From: Tenacibaculum sp. M341
GTDB taxonomy: Bacteria > Bacteroidota > Bacteroidia > Flavobacteriales > Flavobacteriaceae
Length of the DNA stretch: 64,000 nt
Assembly: GCF_004337695.1 (NCBI RefSeq)
Contig: NZ_SJXJ01000011.1
Coordinates: 114,886 to 178,885 of the forward strand
Direction of reading: 5' to 3'
Of the stretch, positions 8,672-17,845 are shown piece after piece (the first letter of the stretch is position 1; each line of letters opens with the position of its first letter). The position numbers were made by a program, and so were the translations under genes. The notes beneath the pieces were generated by a model. It saw only the letters and a list, made by a program, of their open reading frames with translations. It was not told the origin of the DNA and searched no databases.

Positions 8672-10492
8672 TTAAGCTTTTTCCGCTACTAAAGATGTAG
8701 GTCTTAATTTTTTAAACTTTGCTAATGGATTCTGCAACGTTCCTACTAATTTTAAGCTTTCAATAGGATCAGCCAAACTCAACATTTGTTTGGTATTTCC
8801 TAACTGTAATCTGTTTAAACAACAACGATCAAACTCATCTACAAACAAATCATATCGTTTATATTTATCATTAAATTCTGGATGCTGCTCTTGATATTTA
8901 TGTACGCAATTTGCTACTAATTGCCAAAAATTATGTTCTGAAAAGTTGATATGTGTTTGTAATTGTTGAGACATAAATCTGAAAAAACAATCAAAAACAT
9001 CTGTGAAAATAGATAAGATTTTCATTTTATCTGAAGTTTTAGTGTACAGTCTGTCAACATGCTCAGGTAAATTCATTGCTTCATTAAAAACAATTACTTC
9101 TTCTGTAATATCTTTCATTAAAACATAAACAGGTGTATCTTCCTCTAACACCATTATTAAGTTTTCCCCATGAGGCATAAACACAAACTCATACTTGTAA
9201 AAACAATGTAATAAAGGTGCTAAATATGCTTCTAAATAACGTTCAATCCAAGTGGTTACTCCGTATGGAGACTTTTCTACTAGTGATGCTAATAATGAAC
9301 CTCCTTGATAATCTTCATGAAGCAACGCAGCCATGGTTAACACACGTTGATTAGATGTTATTTTAACAAATGGACTTTCTCTCCATAATGCTGATAGCAT
9401 TTTATTATGCGGATTCGTTTTTCCTAATACTTCGTAGTAATGATTTTGATATCCAACAGTAGCTACTTCACCTAACATGGTAAAACCATTTTCTAATAAA
9501 TAATCATCTTCCGCTAATAAATTAGTAATCCACTCGGTAATAGGCGGTGTACTTTGCATGTAATACGGAGATAATCCACGCATGAACCCCATATTTAAAA
9601 TAGAAAGAGCTGTTTTTGTGTAAAGTCTATCAGGATTTGTAACATTAAACAATGTTCTAATAGACTGCTGTGCAGAATATTCATCGTTACTTTCGCCTAC
9701 CAACACAATATTTTTCTGTGCAATGTCTGCTGCAAATACATGAATAATCTTATTTGTCCATTGCCACGGATGAACTGGCATAAATAAATAATCATCTGTA
9801 TTTAACTGAGCTTCCTTTAATACTTGATAAAAAGTATAGACTGATTTTTCTCCTAACTCACTATTGATTAAAGTTTCGTACTTATAATCTCTAGTACCTG
9901 TATATACAGCATATTTTTTATGAACTGCAATCCATAAAATTTTAAATGGTTGATTGGTTTCTGGTGCATATGCATGATAATCATTAGCATTAAAACCAAT
10001 TCTTCCGTTATTAGCCACAAAACAAGGATGGCCTTCTGTCATTCCATGTTCAATTTCTTGAAAACTTTTAGTCGCTAAATCTGTTGCAGAAAATTGTTCG
10101 TTTGCTAATTTATATGCCGCCCCAAAAAGTGTACTTGTTATTTCTTCTAAATAAGTAGCTAAAAACTCATCTGGTATTCCTAATGTTTGTTTAAACTCAG
10201 TAATAAAATGAATAGCATCTAATTGAATTTCATTTTTTTCTTTATCTAATTTCTGAATACTTTCAACATCTACAAACCAATGATCTAATAAGAACTTCTG
10301 TGCTCTAAATTGATATGTAAAACTCTCTCCATCGGTTACTAATTCGTAATAATTCCAACTACTTTCTTCTTTAAGAAAAACAGGTTCAAAAATCAGTTCG
10401 TGAGAAAACTCACTAATCGATTTTTTTATTAAGTTTCTATTTACAACTTTCCAATGATTTGGTTGTAAATGTGATATATTTTGGTTGTTCAT
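8672..10492 (-). CDS. IucA/IucC-family NRPS-independent siderophore synthetase (stand-alone)
   Basis: 606 residues, the usual length for an NIS synthetase. Motifs seen: EGHPCFVANNGRIGF (ATP/substrate site, about 155-170), FMPVHPWQW (about 237-245), FNVTNPDRLYTKTALSILNMGFMRG and the C-terminal FVFMPHGENL of the FhuF-like palm. The enzyme condenses a carboxylate with an amine or hydroxylamine using ATP. It is clearly paralogous to the C-terminal 600 residues of the fused protein at 11227-13644. Two synthetases suggest either two different bonds (for example a citrate or dissymmetric product) or separate oligomerisation and cyclisation steps. A 171-base repeat-bearing gap separates it from the acyltransferase gene upstream. 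Confidence 0.95.
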   Translation of the reverse strand: MNNQNISHLQPNHWKVVNRNLIKKSISEFSHELIFEPVFLKEESSWNYYELVTDGESFTYQFRAQKFLLDHWFVDVESIQKLDKEKNEIQLDAIHFITEFKQTLGIPDEFLATYLEEITSTLFGAAYKLANEQFSATDLATKSFQEIEHGMTEGHPCFVANNGRIGFNANDYHAYAPETNQPFKILWIAVHKKYAVYTGTRDYKYETLINSELGEKSVYTFYQVLKEAQLNTDDYLFMPVHPWQWTNKIIHVFAADIAQKNIVLVGESNDEYSAQQSIRTLFNVTNPDRLYTKTALSILNMGFMRGLSPYYMQSTPPITEWITNLLAEDDYLLENGFTMLGEVATVGYQNHYYEVLGKTNPHNKMLSALWRESPFVKITSNQRVLTMAALLHEDYQGGSLLASLVEKSPYGVTTWIERYLEAYLAPLLHCFYKYEFVFMPHGENLIMVLEEDTPVYVLMKDITEEVIVFNEAMNLPEHVDRLYTKTSDKMKILSIFTDVFDCFFRFMSQQLQTHINFSEHNFWQLVANCVHKYQEQHPEFNDKYKRYDLFVDEFDRCCLNRLQLGNTKQMLSLADPIESLKLVGTLQNPLAKFKKLRPTSLVAEKA

Positions 10493-10500
10493 TTTTTTCT

Positions 10501-10664
10501 ATTATCAGTAATCATTAATCAATTATCAATGATGTCATACAATTATCAGTAATCGGTAATCAGCTATTAATTAAGTTAACTTTGTTTTATGGCTTTTCAC
10601 TTACGTTTTGTAACTCTTTAATATTTCAATTATTAAAATTGAACACTGATCACCGATAATTGAT
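10501..10664. repeat. short dispersed-type repeats in operon gap
   Basis: The 171-base gap between the acyltransferase and synthetase genes holds a 13-base direct repeat ATTATCAGTAATC (10501-10513, 10542-10554) plus an inverted copy of ATCAATTATC (10518-10527 against 10655-10664). The last arm abuts the upstream gene's stop codon. The pattern resembles small palindromic intergenic repeats and looks inserted into an otherwise tightly packed operon. Confidence 0.6.
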
Positions 10665-11224
10665 CATTGCAAAAACTCTTCTCTTGTACAAAAAGCTAAA
10701 CTTGCTGTTTTGTGAGGTAATTCTATCTCTTTTTGATAAACAAATCCTGCTTTTTTATTAAGTACATGAATCTTTTCATTATTCTTATCTGGCTCTACCA
10801 CTACTCTGTTTACAAAATCTAAACTGAAAAAATAGTGCATTACTGTAGAAAATACATGCCAAGTAAATTGCGGAATTCTTTTTTCTGCTGGTGCTACTAA
10901 TATGTGCATCCCATAATCATCATCTAATGCTTCGTAATGTTCTGCAATAACATCTTCAGATGCTTTATAACGTTCCATCAAAAAAATTGGATTTCCATTT
11001 AACTCTCCGATGTAAGTATGATGATTTGGGTCTTCTTCTATCTCTTGATAAGCTGCCTTTACCTCTTCTTTAGTTTGATCTAACATTCCCCAATATTTAG
11101 CATACGGTTTAGTTACCCAGCTATACAGAGTTTCTATATCTGATGCTAGATGAATTGGACGAATACTTATTTCACCCAGTCCTTCAATATTTCTACTGAA
11201 AACGGTTTTAGTAGTTGAAATCAT
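10664..11224 (-). CDS. IucB/AlcB-like GNAT acyltransferase (second copy)
   Basis: 186 residues of the siderophore GNAT family. Motifs seen: YWGMLDQTKEEV, the YGMHILVAP strand with the conserved histidine, and RVVVEPDKNNEKI followed by the acyl-CoA pocket KKAGF. It transfers an acetyl, succinyl or related group from CoA to N-hydroxycadaverine (or N-hydroxylysine) to form a hydroxamate. It is paralogous to residues 1-185 of the fused protein immediately upstream (2-base gap). Together with the 8672-10492 synthetase it looks like an unfused second copy of the same acyltransferase-synthetase pair. Acyl specificity cannot be read from the sequence. Confidence 0.9.
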   Translation of the reverse strand: MISTTKTVFSRNIEGLGEISIRPIHLASDIETLYSWVTKPYAKYWGMLDQTKEEVKAAYQEIEEDPNHHTYIGELNGNPIFLMERYKASEDVIAEHYEALDDDYGMHILVAPAEKRIPQFTWHVFSTVMHYFFSLDFVNRVVVEPDKNNEKIHVLNKKAGFVYQKEIELPHKTASLAFCTREEFLQ

Positions 11225-11226
11225 AA

Positions 11227-13644
11227 CTAAGCTTCTTGAGTTTTAAACTGTGCAATCGGATTCTCTAATTTCCCCGCAAATTGAAGTAATGCAACTGGAT
11301 CATCTAAATCAATCATTTGCTTATGATTGTTTAGTTGTAATCTATTTAAACATGATAATTTAAAATCATCAGCAAATAAATCATACTTATCAAACTTTTC
11401 TGATAACTGCGGAAATTGTGATTGATAGTCACTAATATTCTCAGCAACTAATTCCCAAAAACGAGTTTCACTATAGTTTGAATGTTCTTCTAAAATTGGA
11501 GCTAAGAAGCGGAAGAATCCATCAAACATATCAGTAAAAATTGATAATAATTTTACATCTTCAGGCACAGGAGCATACATTCGCTTTAAATGATCTGGCA
11601 ACTCAACATCTGGACTCAAAATACAGGCTTCCTCTGTAATATCTTTTAATAATGCGTATACAGGAATATTATCTTCTAATACTAAAATAATATTCTCTCC
11701 ATGTGGCATAAATACCAAATCGTAATAATAGAAACAATGTAACATTGGACTCAAATACGCTTTCAGATATTTACGTAACCAATCATCAATAGTAATTCCT
11801 GAATCCTTAATCATTTCTGGTAATAATGCATTCCCATGATGATCAATGTGGAGTAAAGCCGCCATGGTTATTGGTTTTTGATTTTCTGTTACAACTGAAA
11901 ACGGACTTTCTCTCCACAATGATGCTAACATTTTATTATAATCGTTATGCGGACCAAACTCCTCAAAATATGGGTTTACATAACTTACTGATCCTATTTC
12001 ACTCAACATTCTAAATCCATTCTCTTGAATGTACGTATCACTATACAATAAATCTTCTAACCAAACGGCCATTTTAGGTGCTGTTCCTAAATAATACAAT
12101 GGCAATCCTCTCATAAAGCCCATATTTAAAATAGATAAAGCTGACTTTGTATAAAATTTTTGAGGATTTGTAATATTAAATAAAGTTCTTATAGATTGTT
12201 GTGCTAAGTATTGATCTGGTCCGTACCCTAAACAAATTAAATCTCCTTTTGCTACTTCTGGTGCAAAAATATTTGCTAGCTTATTAAACCATTGCCAAGG
12301 GTGAATTGGTAAGAATAAATAATCGTTAGATGCATACCCTTTTTCTTCTATAATTGCATTGAATTTTTGAATTGTATCGTTATCTAATTCTTGCTGAATC
12401 AACTTTTCATAAGGTAATGACTCTATAGCTGCATATACAGCTTTCGATTTGTTTCCTGCTAACCACAATAGTGAAAAAGAATTTCCTGCTTCTGGAGCAT
12501 ATGATCGATAATCTGTACTATCAAATCCTATTCTACCATTATTAGCTACAAATCCAGGATGACCTTCTGTCATTGATTGTTCTATTGTTTGGAAATCTGC
12601 AATTGCTAATTCTTTTGCTGTAGGATTTCCTTTGGTTATCTTATAAGCACTTCCGTATAATGTGCTAATTATTTCTTCTAAATACACTGGCATTTTTTCA
12701 TCAGCTATACCAAGTGCTTCTCTGTATTCCTTTATAAAATATATAGCATCTAAAGGTTCTTCATTACCTTTTACATATTTTTTAATAGAGTTTTCATCTA
12801 TTAAAAAATGATTTAAAGCTAATGGCTTTGCATTAAACTCATAGCTTATTTCTGAACTATCTGCATGTACCTTGTAATGATTATAACCATTGGCTAAACT
12901 TTCAATAATCTCTGGTTGAATTAGTAATTCATGTGAAAACTCACACAATGCTTTTTTTACTAATAATGTATTTGCTTGTTGCCATACTTCTGGCTGTATA
13001 TGTTGAGTTGATTGTTGTGGAGATACTACATTATCTATCGTATTCATACTACTTCTTTTTGAAGGTAATGGTGTTTTTATTTTTTGCTGATAATTTTCTT
13101 TGGATAAAAATGCTAACTGAGCCATTTTATTAGGTAATTCGACTATTTTATCTAATTCGAAACCTATTCGTTGGCATAGTGCAAACATTTTTTTATTTCT
13201 AATATCTGGTTCTACTAATATTCTGTATACACTTGGATTTGTAAACACAAAATCCATAATAGAACGAAACATAAACCAAGTGAAATTTGGAGTTTTTGGT
13301 GTCTTGGGTGGAGCTACAATTATATGAATTCCACAATCTGAATATTTAGCTTTGTAAAAATCTCCAATAATATCTTTTTGAGGATTATAGCGTTCTAATA
13401 CAAAAGCTGGTTCATTATTAAACTCTCCTACAAATACATCGTAATGCTCTGGTGTGGTTAATGAAATATATTCAGACTGTACCTCTTCTAAGGTTGCATT
13501 TTGCATTCCCCAAAAAACTGCATAATCTTTGTTAACCCATTTATGTAAAAATTCACTATCATTTAACACATTAAATGGTCGAATTATAATCTCTCCAAAA
13601 CCTGCATATTCTTTACTAAAAACAATGTTATTTTTATGATTCAT
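11227..13644 (-). CDS. bifunctional N-acyltransferase / NIS synthetase (BibC/DfoC-like)
   Basis: 805 residues. Residues 1-185 are a GNAT acyltransferase (WGMQNATLEEV, GIHIIVAP, RILVEPDIRNKK, RIGFEL). Residues about 212-805 are an IucA/IucC synthetase (EGHPGFVANNGRIGF, LPIHPWQW, VFMPHGENI). The same fusion is known from the bisucaberin (BibC) and desferrioxamine (DfoC) pathways, where it succinylates N-hydroxycadaverine and then joins and cyclises the units. Residue 200 is a methionine (ATG at 13047) starting MNTIDNVV, which aligns with the start MNNQNISH of the stand-alone paralogue. The fusion therefore retains a fossil start. It is packed 4 bases after the exporter gene. The gene symbol is left open because two synthetases are present. 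Confidence 0.94.
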   Translation of the reverse strand: MNHKNNIVFSKEYAGFGEIIIRPFNVLNDSEFLHKWVNKDYAVFWGMQNATLEEVQSEYISLTTPEHYDVFVGEFNNEPAFVLERYNPQKDIIGDFYKAKYSDCGIHIIVAPPKTPKTPNFTWFMFRSIMDFVFTNPSVYRILVEPDIRNKKMFALCQRIGFELDKIVELPNKMAQLAFLSKENYQQKIKTPLPSKRSSMNTIDNVVSPQQSTQHIQPEVWQQANTLLVKKALCEFSHELLIQPEIIESLANGYNHYKVHADSSEISYEFNAKPLALNHFLIDENSIKKYVKGNEEPLDAIYFIKEYREALGIADEKMPVYLEEIISTLYGSAYKITKGNPTAKELAIADFQTIEQSMTEGHPGFVANNGRIGFDSTDYRSYAPEAGNSFSLLWLAGNKSKAVYAAIESLPYEKLIQQELDNDTIQKFNAIIEEKGYASNDYLFLPIHPWQWFNKLANIFAPEVAKGDLICLGYGPDQYLAQQSIRTLFNITNPQKFYTKSALSILNMGFMRGLPLYYLGTAPKMAVWLEDLLYSDTYIQENGFRMLSEIGSVSYVNPYFEEFGPHNDYNKMLASLWRESPFSVVTENQKPITMAALLHIDHHGNALLPEMIKDSGITIDDWLRKYLKAYLSPMLHCFYYYDLVFMPHGENIILVLEDNIPVYALLKDITEEACILSPDVELPDHLKRMYAPVPEDVKLLSIFTDMFDGFFRFLAPILEEHSNYSETRFWELVAENISDYQSQFPQLSEKFDKYDLFADDFKLSCLNRLQLNNHKQMIDLDDPVALLQFAGKLENPIAQFKTQEA

Positions 13645-13648
13645 ATTA

Positions 13649-14827
13649 TTAGGTTTTTGCTAATTGTTTATGAGTAATTCTTACCGATTTGAAAACAAAA
13701 AAGTATAGTGTTAAGGTGGTAATGAATCCTAATAAAGCAATAGCGAAAGGAATTCGTAATCCGTAATCTTCTACAACTATTCCTACACTTAATGAAGCTA
13801 GTAATACCCCTAAATTTTGGAAAAAGTGGATTTTACTATAATCCCAAGCATACGATTCTGGCTTACTTAATTGAAATAGCAATACATCAAATTTTACGAC
13901 TCCTTGAAAAATTGCCCATCCGTAAACTATTCTTCCTATAATTACAAAAGCATCAGAAGGAATTCCCTGTAAAAACAATCCTATTAAACCAATACATAAT
14001 GCATTGATAATTCCATTAGCCCCTTCTTCTTTCTTCCTTTTGTTATTAATCCACAGAGTTATTAATGCTACAAAACCAGGAATTGCATAAATGGTTCCTG
14101 ATACAAGTTTGGTTTTATAAGCTGAAAAACTTTCCCAATACAAAGAGAAAAAAGGTCTAATTAAAAAATCACTGAAATAAAGAATGAGCGTAATAAATCC
14201 TAGTTTTAAAATAAATCCTTTGGGAATTAATTTTTTATCAGTAGGTGTCTCTTCTTCAGACACTATTAAACCAGTGGCATATCTTTTACTTTTTAGTAAA
14301 TAGGCACTCATTCCCATTTGTATGAAATCACCAGCAGCCATTATTAAAAAAATATAACTGGGATGAATTAGATCAACGGTCAACCCACCTAAAACAGCAC
14401 CCAAAATTCCACCTAAGTGTACTACCACTGATAATAATCCTATTGTGCTGGGATGTTCTTCTTTGGTAATTATCTTTAAGATATATGGATATACTAGTAA
14501 ATAGCTTCCTTTGAATAATATCATTACTAAAGAAACAATCCAAAAAGTTAAATATGATTCAGTATAATAACAATAAAGCGCTAAAATTCCAGCAACAAAC
14601 TGAGTGTAGACTAATATATTTAACTCAGATATTTTTTTTGAGATATATGCCCAAAAAGGAAATGCAATCATTACCATAAAACAAATGGCTGCAAAATAAT
14701 ATCCTACCAGTTTAGGGTTCGTTATTCCGAAACGCAACTCGAAAAACTGTGGATAAAAAGGATGCAGTAAGTAATCACTTACTACTGCAACCAGTGTCAT
14801 TAATATTAAAAAGTTTTTAAGCTTCAT
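13649..14827 (-). CDS. MFS transporter, probable siderophore exporter
   Basis: 392 residues with 12 hydrophobic segments in two six-helix halves split by a hydrophilic loop at about residues 185-200. A weak MFS motif FWAYISKKISEL lies between helices 2 and 3. Its position between the N-hydroxylase and synthetase genes matches DfoS-type exporters of the desferrioxamine/bisucaberin loci, so efflux of the finished siderophore is the likely job. Import of ferri-siderophore across the inner membrane is the alternative, since no ABC importer is seen in the window. Confidence 0.86.
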   Translation of the reverse strand: MKLKNFLILMTLVAVVSDYLLHPFYPQFFELRFGITNPKLVGYYFAAICFMVMIAFPFWAYISKKISELNILVYTQFVAGILALYCYYTESYLTFWIVSLVMILFKGSYLLVYPYILKIITKEEHPSTIGLLSVVVHLGGILGAVLGGLTVDLIHPSYIFLIMAAGDFIQMGMSAYLLKSKRYATGLIVSEEETPTDKKLIPKGFILKLGFITLILYFSDFLIRPFFSLYWESFSAYKTKLVSGTIYAIPGFVALITLWINNKRKKEEGANGIINALCIGLIGLFLQGIPSDAFVIIGRIVYGWAIFQGVVKFDVLLFQLSKPESYAWDYSKIHFFQNLGVLLASLSVGIVVEDYGLRIPFAIALLGFITTLTLYFFVFKSVRITHKQLAKT

Positions 14828-14850
14828 ATTTTGTTTGTTCTAAACTTAAT

Positions 14851-14980
14851 TGTCACTTCGAGTGAAATTATTTGCAATGCAATGGAGAATAATTTAGTAT
14901 CGAGAAGTTTCCGTTTCTCTAATTGTTCTCGATACATTTTTTATTCCATTATCACTGTATAAAAAATACTCGAACTGACA
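14851..14980. repeat. palindromic intergenic repeat element
   Basis: A nested inverted-repeat element fills the 174-base gap between the hydroxylase and exporter genes. Outer arms TGTCACTTCGAGT (14851-14863) and ACTCGAACTGACA (14968-14980) pair at 12 of 13 positions. Inner arms TATCGAGAA (14898-14906) and TTCTCGATA (14926-14934) pair perfectly. Similar TGTCA-TTCGAGT / CTCGATA repeats are familiar from many flavobacterial genomes. It could fold in the operon mRNA and change expression of the genes downstream. Confidence 0.75.
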
Positions 14981-15001
14981 TTCGGCATTAAAAATTCATA
15001 A

Positions 15002-16330
15002 TTAATTAACAGTCATAGAAGCTCTTATTTCTTCCTCTTCTGAAACTCCAAATTGCTGAAAAGCTATTTTGGTTTCAATAGGATAATGTTCAACTCCTGT
15101 TATTTCTTTTATGATGTATGAATTTCTATATGCAGCCATTCCTAAATCTGGAGTTACAAATCCATGCGTGTGTAATTCAGCATTCTGAACAAAAATTTCA
15201 TTCTTATTTTTGTCTACACTATAATTACGAGCCACATCAAAACGATCTTTGTAATCCCACTCTATTCTATCTGAAATTCCTTCTACGAATTCAGGAAGTT
15301 GATACGAATATCCTGTTGCTAAAACCAGACCTTTAGTTTCGTGCTTGAAATACTTATCCTGCTCTACTTGATGTAAGTCTAGCTGAATTGTATCTTCTTT
15401 TAATTCTGTATTAATTAACTCTGTATTTGTTCGTAATGAAACTTTTAACTTGTCTTCTGATGTGATTCTTTTCGTATATAAAGTATCGTGAATTGCAGCT
15501 ATTAAATCATCATTAATTCCTTTATACAAATGCTTTTGATGCTTTGTTAAATAATCACGCTTTTCAGCAGGTAAATTGAAGAAATAATCTACATACTCAG
15601 GCGATGTCATTTCTAAAGTTAACTTTGAATATTCTAGTGGAAAAAATCTTGGTGAACGTGTAATCCAATTTAATTCATAACCAATGGTATCTGCCTCTTG
15701 TAGTAAATCATAAAAAATTTCAGCTGCACTTTGTCCACTTCCTAAAACAGTAATTTTATCTTGTTTTTGAAGATTTTCTTTATGATTCAAATATTGAGAG
15801 GAATGGACTGCTTTTCCTTTCAATTTCTTGCAAGATTCAGGAATATAAGGAGGTGTACCCGTGCCAAAAACTAACTTTTTAGCCTTATAAATTTTAATTT
15901 CTTCTGTTTTTGTACATGTACTAGTTATAATATAAATCTGCTCTTTCTCATCATAATCTACATGTGTCACTTCTGTATTAAAATGAATATTCGATAATTT
16001 TTCAATTGCCCATTGGCAATAGTGATTATATTCATTTCTAAGTAATAAAAAGTTTTCTCTTATATAAAAAGAATACATTCTTCCTTGTTCTTTTATATAA
16101 TTTAAAAAGCTAAATTTATTGGTAGGATCAGCCAAGGTTACCAAATCTGCCATAAAAGGTACTTGCAGAGTGGTATCTTGCAAAAGCATACCCGGATGCC
16201 AATTAAAACCTTCTTTTTTATCTAAAAAAACACCATTTAAATTCTCTATTGGATCTGTCAAACAGGCTAAACCTAAATTAAATGGTCCTACTCCAATGGC
16301 TATAAAATCTGCTACTATGTTCTGCTTCAT
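15002..16330 (-). CDS. FAD-dependent N-hydroxylase (lysine/cadaverine N-monooxygenase)
   Basis: 442 residues of the IucD/PvdA/DfoA family. FAD site GVGPFNLGLACL (residues 13-24), NADPH site VLGSGQSAAEIFYDL (about 195-209) and the late ATGYSYQLP motif (about 340) are all visible. The enzyme hydroxylates the terminal amine of lysine or cadaverine with O2 and NADPH, giving the hydroxylamine that is later acylated. It follows the decarboxylase by 6 bases, which favours cadaverine as substrate (DfoA/BibA type) over lysine. Cytoplasmic, with no signal peptide. Confidence 0.94.
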   Translation of the reverse strand: MKQNIVADFIAIGVGPFNLGLACLTDPIENLNGVFLDKKEGFNWHPGMLLQDTTLQVPFMADLVTLADPTNKFSFLNYIKEQGRMYSFYIRENFLLLRNEYNHYCQWAIEKLSNIHFNTEVTHVDYDEKEQIYIITSTCTKTEEIKIYKAKKLVFGTGTPPYIPESCKKLKGKAVHSSQYLNHKENLQKQDKITVLGSGQSAAEIFYDLLQEADTIGYELNWITRSPRFFPLEYSKLTLEMTSPEYVDYFFNLPAEKRDYLTKHQKHLYKGINDDLIAAIHDTLYTKRITSEDKLKVSLRTNTELINTELKEDTIQLDLHQVEQDKYFKHETKGLVLATGYSYQLPEFVEGISDRIEWDYKDRFDVARNYSVDKNKNEIFVQNAELHTHGFVTPDLGMAAYRNSYIIKEITGVEHYPIETKIAFQQFGVSEEEEIRASMTVN

Positions 16331-16336
16331 TTTGTT

Positions 16337-17845
16337 CTAATTTTGTGGTTTGTATTCGGCTCCTGTTTCTTCTATCATTTTTACGATATTCAAGAGATTC
16401 ATAATTGTGTTTTTCGGATTTAACAGTGTAAACTTTAAGTATGTTTTACCATTTAACTTGGTACTTGCTACAGAAGCTTTTCCTGCTTTAAAAAGCGTAT
16501 TTTTTATAAATAGATTTACTTCATCATGCATTCTTTCATCTGAAACATTAGTAGATTTATACCTAAAAACTACGGTACTTAAAGCTGGTTCATGTGCTGT
16601 TTCAAAAGCTTCATTAGCTACTAAAGATTTGTGTACTTGTTGCGCCAAACTACACACCTCTTCTAAATAAGATGCTATAATTTTTGTTCCAAGTGTTTTC
16701 AGAGTTAACCAAACCTTCAAAGCATCAAACCTTCGAGTAGTTTGCATAGATTTTTCAATTAAGTTTGGACGCTCTTCATCTTTAGCTTCTATAGGATTTA
16801 GATAATCTGCATAATAAGACACATATCTAAAATGCTCTTTATTTTTAGCTAAAAACGCACTACAACTTACAGGTTGAAATAAGGTTTTATGAAAATCAAT
16901 TGTTACAGAATCTGCCATTTCAACTCCTTCAAAGTGATGTTTATGACTATCAGTTAACACAAAACAACCTCCATAAGCTCCATCTACGTGTAACCATATA
17001 TCTTGATCTTTTGCTATTTTCCCAATCGTCTTTACCGGATCAAAACTTCCATAATCTGTAGTACCCAAAGTAGCAACTACTGCTATTGGAATATTTCCTT
17101 CCTGCTTTGTTTTTTCTATAGCTAATAACAATGCTTCGGCATCCATTTGCATTTTATCATCAACTTTAACAGGAATCACAGCGTCATAGCCCATACCTAA
17201 CAAAGCAGCATTCTTTTTAATACTGAAATGTGATTTTTCTGAACAGAAAATTCTAAACTTGCTTACTTTATCTGACCAACCATTTTGCTTAATGTTTATT
17301 CCAAACTTTTCAAAAGCATAATGATCTCTTGCCATTAAAAGTGCCATAAAGTTTGACTGGGTACCTCCACTAGTAAACACACCATCTGAATTTTCATCAA
17401 AACTATATTCGTTACAAATCCAACGAATCACCTCTTGCTCAATAAAGGTTGCTGAAATACTCTGATCCCAGGTTTCAACAGCAGTATTTACAGTTGTTGC
17501 TATTAACTCTGCTACAATAGAAGGTAAAGTAATTGGACAATTTAAATGTGCTACATAGGTTGGATTGTGAAATGCTATTGCATTTTCTATGTACAATTCA
17601 TTTAATTCCTCTAAAGCTTTATTAATTGGACTAGAAGTATGAATATCTACCAACTTAGCTTTTTGTCTATTCTCTCGTATCTCTTCAAGATCATCTCCCT
17701 TATAAAATTTTCTATTAGACAAGAACTTTTGAATATATAGTAAAGTCTTACCTATGTATTCCTCATATAATTTAAGCGACTCGTCATTAAATAAGTAACT
17801 ATTCAGTGATAGCTCTTTAAAGGGAGGGGCTTCGTTTACAATCAT
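16337..17845 (-). CDS. PLP-dependent group II decarboxylase (lysine or diaminobutyrate type)
   Basis: 502 residues. The PLP lysine is Lys320 in DFHKTLFQP; upstream are SGGTQSNF (159-166) and HVDGAYGG (286-293), typical of the pyridoxal-dependent group II decarboxylases. In siderophore loci with an IucD-like hydroxylase this is the lysine decarboxylase (DfoJ/BibB type) making cadaverine, the first committed step. L-2,4-diaminobutyrate decarboxylase is the nearest alternative and cannot be excluded by motif. It is the first gene of the operon; its ATG lies 28 bases after the -7 box at 17874-17881. Confidence 0.92.
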   Translation of the reverse strand: MIVNEAPPFKELSLNSYLFNDESLKLYEEYIGKTLLYIQKFLSNRKFYKGDDLEEIRENRQKAKLVDIHTSSPINKALEELNELYIENAIAFHNPTYVAHLNCPITLPSIVAELIATTVNTAVETWDQSISATFIEQEVIRWICNEYSFDENSDGVFTSGGTQSNFMALLMARDHYAFEKFGINIKQNGWSDKVSKFRIFCSEKSHFSIKKNAALLGMGYDAVIPVKVDDKMQMDAEALLLAIEKTKQEGNIPIAVVATLGTTDYGSFDPVKTIGKIAKDQDIWLHVDGAYGGCFVLTDSHKHHFEGVEMADSVTIDFHKTLFQPVSCSAFLAKNKEHFRYVSYYADYLNPIEAKDEERPNLIEKSMQTTRRFDALKVWLTLKTLGTKIIASYLEEVCSLAQQVHKSLVANEAFETAHEPALSTVVFRYKSTNVSDERMHDEVNLFIKNTLFKAGKASVASTKLNGKTYLKFTLLNPKNTIMNLLNIVKMIEETGAEYKPQN

